DNA of 32,798 bases from the NCBI GenBank assembly GCA_041645025.1, contig JBAZQV010000007.1, positions 1 through 32,798 on the forward strand, given 5' to 3'. The position numbers were made by a program, and so were the translations under genes. Shown here piece after piece: positions 27,119 to 32,798 of this stretch. Within the stretch, counting starts at the first letter, position 1. Every line of letters starts with the position of its first letter. Under the pieces are notes generated by a model. That model did no database searches and was not told where the DNA came from. It saw only the letters and a program-made list of their open reading frames with translations. This DNA comes from GW2011-AR5 sp041645025. Lineage in GTDB: Archaea; Aenigmatarchaeota; Aenigmatarchaeia; GW2011-AR5.

Positions 27119-27472
27119 CTATTTTTTTTCCATTTTGATAAAAAGTTCTGCAAACCTGACAATCATGACTATTGCCATTCCCCATGCAAGAGGCAACCAT
27201 AGAGGTATTCCAAGAAATGTCGGGTTTGCGTAATTCCATACACCAAAATAAATGGCAACTGTTTCTCCCAGCGGGCCAAAGATAGCGCCCGATACGAATA
27301 AAACTATATCACGTTTTTTATGCCAGAAATATATTCCAAAACACCATAAAAATATCATTGTGAATGTAAGCAGCAGATTGTTTTCATAGAGGAGTGATAT
27401 GGCTATGATTCCAAGTGAAAACAATATCGCATCTAAGAGAAGTTCTTTCACATTTTTTCGGTTAAAATGCAT
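27119..27472 (-). CDS. Small integral membrane protein of unknown function
   Basis: 117 residues, about four membrane segments with a short KKR between the second and third. The GPLGETVAIYFGVWNYANPTFLGIPLWLPLAWGMA region is well ordered and has a conserved-looking Glu and the W-Y pair, as in several membrane-enzyme families, but I cannot name one. Upstream on the minus strand no clear box precedes the ATG. Confidence 0.65.
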   Translation of the reverse strand: MHFNRKNVKELLLDAILFSLGIIAISLLYENNLLLTFTMIFLWCFGIYFWHKKRDIVLFVSGAIFGPLGETVAIYFGVWNYANPTFLGIPLWLPLAWGMAIVMIVRFAELFIKMEKK

Positions 27473-27516
27473 TGAGAACTTTGATTAACCCCATAATTTG
27501 TCAAAGTTCACAATAA

Positions 27517-27550
27517 GGACTTTGAATGAAACATATATTATTCAAAGTCC
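27517..27550. repeat. 11-bp perfect inverted repeat in the divergent spacer
   Basis: GGACTTTGAAT (27517-27527) and ATTCAAAGTCC (27540-27550) with a 12-base A/T-rich loop that includes ATATAT. It lies between the small membrane gene (minus) and the surface protein gene (plus). Could be an operator for one of the divergent promoters. The remaining 180 bases to the surface gene hold no credible ORF. Confidence 0.55.
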
Positions 27551-27674
27551 TCCATTGTATTTACTTCACTTTTGCAATAAAATACCTTGGCAAGACGAAG
27601 ATTGGTCTTGTGTTTTTTTGCCTTGTGTTACTTCCACCTTATTTTTTTGTGATTTGATTCAACTACGCAACCGC

Positions 27675-27732
27675 AAAAACTTTATATACCGCTTGGAAAC
27701 ATAATTGAAACATTAAAGTAGCGAGTGATTCA
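27675..27732 (+). promoter_or_regulatory. Promoter and leader of the surface protein gene
   Basis: GCAAAAAC directly before TTTATATA (27681-27688) is a good archaeal BRE plus TATA box. Transcription would start near 27708, leaving a leader of about 25 bases with GAGTGATT as ribosome-binding site before the ATG at 27733. Confidence 0.7.
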
Positions 27733-30700
27733 ATGAGATTCGTACAGGTCTCGATTATTTTTGTGTTTGCATTATTTACTACTACCGCTTTTGCTAATTA
27801 TCTTGATAATTCAATTCCTTCTTTTGCCAGGCCTAACGGCACCATGTTTGTTCAGGGTTATTATTACCTTAACAATTCTTCAGGATTTGCAGGCGTCAAT
27901 GTTTCCATTCCCGGATATGTGAATTCTTCCAGCACTTCCGGCGGCGGCTACTTCCAGTTCAACATCTCAGCGCCACCAGGTGTCGGCGAATATAATATAA
28001 CAATCTCGACAAACCAGTCGTCTGTGACAAAAAACATCTCTTTTTTCATAACAAATATTTCCTATGGCTCTATTTCGTTCCTTACAAAGAAACCGCCTTT
28101 TGGCGTAAATAACACGTTCCTTGTCAATGTAACACTGCTAAATATGACCAACGGGACCGTGGCAAACTACACGCCGCTGGTAGAAATTTTCAAGGCCAAT
28201 GGGCCGGTTGATTCTGGCTGGACAATAACAAATGTTACCAGCAGACAGGTTCACAATGGAAATATAACATACAACATAACAGTGCCTTCAGGCGCTGATG
28301 GCACTTACTTGATTGCCGTTGAAAGGGGCATTGTTCATGAGGTGTTCCTCGTCAAATCATCATACGCAATGTCTGTTACCACGCAGACGAGCCAGAACGA
28401 GACGCGGTCAGATTATTCTCCAGGCGACGGCTTTATAATAATTGTAAAAATCAGGGATAGCGACGGAAACCCGATAGGCTATGCGACTAACGTGTCGGCT
28501 CTTGTTTCGCAGCCAAACGGCACAACAACAACGACGACGCTTGCAAATGACACGACAAGAGAAGGATATTATACAGGCTCGTACAATACCAGTGCGAGCC
28601 AGACAGGCAGTTATCTCATATCTGTCTCGGCAAGGGTTGGTTCCACTAATATTGAAGGCGGCACGGCAATAAGCACGGCGCAACTTAAAACAAAACTTCA
28701 GAGAAACCAGGACTTCTTCATAGAATGGGGCGACGCTGCGGCATTCCCGACAGGCGGCGAGGTCGGCCTCAATGTGATAGCCACGAACCTCAGCAACAAT
28801 GTTGATTTTGTCGGCAATATGGGTGTCGCAGCAGACAAGGCTGACTGCTTGTCTGTGAACAACACCATTGTGATATACTTTCCCAACGGAACACTTGCAA
28901 ATATCATCACAAGCATTGATGCCAACGGCTTCAGCATGGGCAGAGCGGTTTGCAGGGTACGCTTTACAGCACCTAACGCAACTGGATTCTACAAGATAAC
29001 ATACAACGTAACAGTCAATACTACACTAAGCTCTGGGCTCAGAAATGTGACAGCCTTGGGAGTCGGCTACGCGCAGATAGAAAGGTTTGCACTCAAGCCA
29101 ACCGCAATTTCCTCTTTTGGAGGCGGGATGGACTTCATGACCCTGCTCTATCCGGGCGATAATGCAACATTTGATATTAGTGCTTATGACATGCAAAGCA
29201 ACAGAGAAGTAAGCGGGGTTAACATAACAAATATTGTGGTCAATAAAGTGATTCCTTTGGAATCCTTTTCAGGTTCAACAGACATACTTGAGGGTGCTGC
29301 TAACAGCGCCGGCTACTTTAATGTTACAGAGAGAACAAACGGCACACTTATCAAAAACCCGCGAGTGACTGTCCAGATACCTGTGAACAGGACAGGGCCG
29401 TTCCAGATAGAAATCACAGCCGAATTGAACTCCTCTGCAGGCAAGTATAATGTTTCAGGACGCACGTTCTACATGGCGAAATACATCATGGGCTTTGTCG
29501 CTTCAGGCGGCATGATGGGCGGCATGGGTGAAGGTGGAGGCGGTGGCGGAGGAGGCGGCGGAGGTGGACCTGCTGGCGGAGTTAGTGACTTCAAAGGTGC
29601 TTCTTCATGTTCAGGAACCCAGCAGTTCCAGGGCAATGTAATGGACATAGCTTCCAACAGCGCGCCAAAAGACCCGGTGCAGTTTGTTAACGTGCTACAG
29701 GCAAGAGATGAGATGACAGGAAAAGACATATCTTCATGCCTTTCAATGCAGCAGAACTCGTCGGACACCAATGGAGCTGTGCAATTTCCTCTTACATTCA
29801 ATGCTTCTACTTGCGGCTCGCTTTCAGGATTCTATTTCATGCTCATTAATGTAAGCTACAAGGGAAGGGCTGATGCAATACCTTCTGGATTCATGTGCCA
29901 GCAGCTTTCCTTCTGGGTGACGGGCACTGATTCCATGACAGGCATGGGCGCATGGAGAGTCTCGCCGGGCACGACAATAAACTTCTCTGTTTCGAATATC
30001 ATAGACCTTCAAAACTCATCAAGAGTAATCCGCAGCGGCACTTTCAGACTTGAGAGAGCAATGAACTTCAATCCTTCAACAGGCCCAAAGGCCATGACAA
30101 TGAATGGAACTATAAACGCGACTTTGAACAACGGAAGCGCTGTTATACAACTTTCACCATCGAACTTCTTAATGACCGAATGGCCAAGCGGATTCTTTGA
30201 CCTTACATGGAGAGTTACTGATACTTTGGGAGGAAAAACAGACACATCCTGGGGTGGATTCCAGTCGTCGCCTTTTGATGCGTGGATAAATCAGATAGAT
30301 ATTGGCGCCGGGCTTGCCAGTCCATGGGGTGCTAATCCTTCAGCTGGCCAGGATGTGTTGTTGTACGTTCAAGCCTCAACTAATGTCAGCCGGGCGTATT
30401 GCAGGGGAGGCGTTCTAGCGTGCGGCAGCGGCACAGATGGCACTGGCCTTACTAGATGGGAAAACCGTTCAACAACATCCGGATTTATAGCCAAGAGCGG
30501 TATTCCTTGGGAAGGAAAACTTACGACACTCACAATAAATTATGCTAATCTTACTACAGACACTTGGAATGTCGGCGGTGATTGGGGCTTTGAAGTATGG
30601 AAGATTAATGTCACCATACCATCAACCACAAAGAAAGGCCAGTTGATGATTTCTATTGACGTCAATAATTCCAAGGGCGAGAAAGCAAATGCAGAAGTCT

Positions 30701-32454
30701 GGCTAAATATCGCGACCTATACGGTCCAGATAGGCAGCGAGGAAGGCATGAACATGGAGAACAATTATAATTTCAGAAGGTGGAACGGCACAGAGGGCAA
30801 TTCAGGCGATATTACACAGATAGCTAGCAAGGGATGGAACCTGACCAATGTCAAGAACTCCAATAATACGTTCTCAAAGTCCGGCTTTGTGTGCCTCAGA
30901 AAGGGATTGAATGTAACAAGATACGGAATGGGACAACAGGATCCCTTGAATTATAGCAATAACCTTGAATTCCTCATAGTTGACAATGCAACAGCCGGAG
31001 TATATGACACTATTCTTGTTAAAAACGATTCAAGCCTTTACAATGACAATGCTACATATATCCTGAGAAAAGGAAGCAGGCTCCCTTCAGTACCAGATAT
31101 GTACCTGTGGGACATAATGGACTGCGGCTATTTGAGATGGATGAACGCGTCATACACGCCTCAGGGCCAGTACGGCTCATGGGCAGGCTCTTATGCAAAA
31201 GGAACACAATTTCTTGTTCCGTACATAATCAGGAGAGGCATAGTTCCGCTCCCTGACGTTACAGTATCTGTTGACTCAATAATAAAGCAGAATGACAACT
31301 TTGGCTCAAGCACAGGCGGCGGTGGCTTTGGATTTGACAGGAAACTTGCCGCAGGTGAATTCAATGCGAGCCTGATTAACACAGACTCGAAAGGTGTTGC
31401 ATTCGTGCCAGTGACAATAGGCACTTCAGGGAGCTTCATGATGTTCTGGAGAATCAACCAGTCGCAGACCGTGGAGGACTTTGCATCCTTCAAGACAAAG
31501 GGTCCTGGAGGCGGCGGCGACGTGGGAACGCAAGTCCAGATAAGGAACTTCCAGACATGGGCGACCAAGCTCAACAGGATAGGCGTTAACAGCGAGCATG
31601 CTGTAGCTGTCGTGAATTTGAGAAAGTTCAATTCTACAGTGGGCGTTCCGCCTAATAATTTAATTAATATGACTGTGTCCGGTTTTATACTCAATGTGTC
31701 CGACACGGTTTTCAATGGCACGTTCAATCAGACGGCTAATAATGTATTTGTCAGAGGCGGTAGCAACGGCTTGTATTATTTCATCTTCAACTGGACCGCT
31801 GGCACTGTGGACAATCCATACAGACTTGCACGGAATACGACGATTGTAAGCATGAATCCGCTTCTTAATGAATCACAGAGCAGGGACGACACTAACTTTG
31901 GCGTGCAGGTAGGCTCGAAAAGTATGTCAGTCGGCGCGATAAGGAACGACGGAGAGAACACATCCCTTGCATTCTATGAGGACGGCGACGGCGGCTGGTT
32001 ATGGATTGTAAACGCTACTCAGAACCTTTCAACCAGAATCTGTGGCATGACGTTTTCAAGGCCTTACACTGGAATAGTGGGCGCTACTGTTTATGTTTAC
32101 GGCGAGACATGGGGCATGGGACCTCAGCCGACATCTGTGCCGTTCTATTGGTTTGACCCGATCAACCAGTCAAGATACTCTTTTGAGACGAAGAACGTGA
32201 GTGTTGGACCAAAGGGGTGCGCAGCGATTGACATAGTGCCGGTGAGCGGATGGACTGCTGGCAGCAATGTTAATATCAAGGCAATAGTCAAGGACGCTTC
32301 CGGAAATAGTGAGTCTACATGGGTTGACTCGGTCTGGATGCCTTCACAGTGTTCGAATGGCATAGATGACGATGGTGACAGTACAATTGACTACAATCCA
32401 TGGGCGAGTAATAAGGATACTGGTTGCTCAAGCTGGAATGACAACAGTGAGTAA
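27733..32454 (+). CDS. Very large secreted surface protein
   Basis: 1573 residues. Signal peptide of about 22 residues (VSIIFVFALFTTTAFA, cleavage before NYLDN). The first 100 residues resemble a carboxypeptidase-regulatory-like Ig fold; repeated strand-rich units (e.g. around 190, 270, 360, 560) suggest a string of Ig-like domains. Many NxS/T sequons point to N-glycosylation. Residues about 593-617 are a Gly-rich tract containing twelve consecutive glycines. Near the C-terminus, CSNGIDDDGDSTIDYNP is the Ca-binding-like CxNGIDxDGDxxID motif seen in surface proteins. No membrane anchor follows it. Likely S-layer-like or adhesive; exact role unknown. Confidence 0.85.
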   Translation: MRFVQVSIIFVFALFTTTAFANYLDNSIPSFARPNGTMFVQGYYYLNNSSGFAGVNVSIPGYVNSSSTSGGGYFQFNISAPPGVGEYNITISTNQSSVTKNISFFITNISYGSISFLTKKPPFGVNNTFLVNVTLLNMTNGTVANYTPLVEIFKANGPVDSGWTITNVTSRQVHNGNITYNITVPSGADGTYLIAVERGIVHEVFLVKSSYAMSVTTQTSQNETRSDYSPGDGFIIIVKIRDSDGNPIGYATNVSALVSQPNGTTTTTTLANDTTREGYYTGSYNTSASQTGSYLISVSARVGSTNIEGGTAISTAQLKTKLQRNQDFFIEWGDAAAFPTGGEVGLNVIATNLSNNVDFVGNMGVAADKADCLSVNNTIVIYFPNGTLANIITSIDANGFSMGRAVCRVRFTAPNATGFYKITYNVTVNTTLSSGLRNVTALGVGYAQIERFALKPTAISSFGGGMDFMTLLYPGDNATFDISAYDMQSNREVSGVNITNIVVNKVIPLESFSGSTDILEGAANSAGYFNVTERTNGTLIKNPRVTVQIPVNRTGPFQIEITAELNSSAGKYNVSGRTFYMAKYIMGFVASGGMMGGMGEGGGGGGGGGGGGPAGGVSDFKGASSCSGTQQFQGNVMDIASNSAPKDPVQFVNVLQARDEMTGKDISSCLSMQQNSSDTNGAVQFPLTFNASTCGSLSGFYFMLINVSYKGRADAIPSGFMCQQLSFWVTGTDSMTGMGAWRVSPGTTINFSVSNIIDLQNSSRVIRSGTFRLERAMNFNPSTGPKAMTMNGTINATLNNGSAVIQLSPSNFLMTEWPSGFFDLTWRVTDTLGGKTDTSWGGFQSSPFDAWINQIDIGAGLASPWGANPSAGQDVLLYVQASTNVSRAYCRGGVLACGSGTDGTGLTRWENRSTTSGFIAKSGIPWEGKLTTLTINYANLTTDTWNVGGDWGFEVWKINVTIPSTTKKGQLMISIDVNNSKGEKANAEVWLNIATYTVQIGSEEGMNMENNYNFRRWNGTEGNSGDITQIASKGWNLTNVKNSNNTFSKSGFVCLRKGLNVTRYGMGQQDPLNYSNNLEFLIVDNATAGVYDTILVKNDSSLYNDNATYILRKGSRLPSVPDMYLWDIMDCGYLRWMNASYTPQGQYGSWAGSYAKGTQFLVPYIIRRGIVPLPDVTVSVDSIIKQNDNFGSSTGGGGFGFDRKLAAGEFNASLINTDSKGVAFVPVTIGTSGSFMMFWRINQSQTVEDFASFKTKGPGGGGDVGTQVQIRNFQTWATKLNRIGVNSEHAVAVVNLRKFNSTVGVPPNNLINMTVSGFILNVSDTVFNGTFNQTANNVFVRGGSNGLYYFIFNWTAGTVDNPYRLARNTTIVSMNPLLNESQSRDDTNFGVQVGSKSMSVGAIRNDGENTSLAFYEDGDGGWLWIVNATQNLSTRICGMTFSRPYTGIVGATVYVYGETWGMGPQPTSVPFYWFDPINQSRYSFETKNVSVGPKGCAAIDIVPVSGWTAGSNVNIKAIVKDASGNSESTWVDSVWMPSQCSNGIDDDGDSTIDYNPWASNKDTGCSSWNDNSE

Positions 32455-32516
32455 GCAATAAAAATGAACTCAGACTTAACACAAAATCAACAAAAAACAA
32501 TAATGGTGAACAAGCA

Positions 32517-32798
32517 ATGAAAAAAATCCTGATAATCGCGGTTGTAATTGCGCTTTTCGCTTCTGGCTTGGCGTTTGCTGTCGGTTCTGTAAGCTCTGTT
32601 GATACAAGCTTGTCTGCCTCGAGCGCAACAACAGGAACCAGTGTTGTCCTTACTGCTACCAGCACTGCATCTTCTGAAGATGTGTCCAACGTGCAGATAC
32701 AGCTCATAAAAGACAGCGGTCCTGGCGACTTTTCTGTTTCTGACCCGTCTGGCGGCTCCTATACAACAACCGTTACAACTTCAGGAACTGCAAAGACC
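32517..32798 (+). CDS. Secreted protein, 3' end outside the window
   Basis: MKKILIIAVVIALFASGLAFA is a clear signal peptide, followed by VGSVSSVDTSLSASSATTGT, VVLTATSTASSEDVSNVQIQLI, a Ser/Thr-rich strand-forming sequence like the Ig-like repeats of archaeal surface proteins. The ATG at 32517 has GGTGAA 12 bases upstream. It starts 62 bases after the large surface gene and is likely co-transcribed with it. At least 94 residues; the rest is cut off. Confidence 0.8.
   Translation, partial: MKKILIIAVVIALFASGLAFAVGSVSSVDTSLSASSATTGTSVVLTATSTASSEDVSNVQIQLIKDSGPGDFSVSDPSGGSYTTTVTTSGTAKT

Noticed and set aside
27498..27704. Plus-strand ORF before the surface protein gene
   Set aside because: It covers a perfect inverted repeat and the BRE/TATA promoter, and has no start signals.
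32464..32520. 18-codon ORF whose TGA overlaps the next start codon (ATGA)
   Set aside because: No Shine-Dalgarno site and low-complexity sequence; likely spacer.

Overview
The window is archaeal. It carries the S10/spc-type ribosomal protein cluster with archaeal-only members (eS4, eL32, eL19), an RNase P p29 subunit and an eIF1/SUI1 homologue, all upstream of secY. Two intron-bearing tRNA genes, archaeal TATA boxes and Shine-Dalgarno sequences of the GGTGAT type fit this. Small proteins, lineage-specific inserts and a very long secreted surface protein suggest a DPANN-like lineage. That placement is an inference; no rRNA is present to prove it.

Positions 1-16682 hold the ribosomal cluster, all on the plus strand: uL3 (partial), uL4, uL23, uL2, uS19, uL22, uS3, uL29, eIF1, Rnp1, uS17, uL14, uL24, eS4, uL5, uS14, uS8, uL6, eL32, eL19, uL18, uS5, uL30, uL15, SecY. 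At least eight extra ORFs are inserted between these genes: unknown proteins, a tandem paralogous pair, a two-repeat protein, a MazG-like pyrophosphatase, a receiver-like protein and a zinc ribbon. eL32 carries a C-terminal ASCH-like domain, which looks like an unusual fusion.

The cluster is cut into sub-units by a repeated hairpin element that begins at the stop codon and has an A/G-rich third arm. Three genes (uL2, eS4, uS5) share a structured leader RNA with compensatory base changes. The uS17 leader looks like the same leader without that insert. Hairpins of the same kind form the introns of tRNA-Cys and tRNA-Gly, so one element family seems to occupy both tRNA introns and ribosomal-gene spacers. 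This is the most unusual feature of the window.

Positions 16683-20523 form an accessory region on the 3' side of the minus-strand tRNA-Gly gene. Copies of the 14-base tRNA 3' end lie at 20387, 18963 and 17020 in the same orientation, as expected for stacked integrations at a tRNA. The intervals hold a MNT/HEPN toxin-antitoxin pair, a DUF2283-like protein, a PIN-domain protein, a protein with a bacterial RNA polymerase alpha-CTD-like domain, and small ORFs. No integrase is visible.

Positions 20578-27472 are mixed housekeeping and membrane functions: a 36-residue C2H2 zinc finger, an APC amino acid permease, an MgtE/SLC41-type cation transporter, a UbiA prenyltransferase, intron-containing tRNA-Cys, ThiI, a 47-residue membrane peptide behind a strongly folded leader, and a small membrane protein. 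From 27733 to the end lie a 1573-residue secreted surface protein and the start of a second secreted protein.
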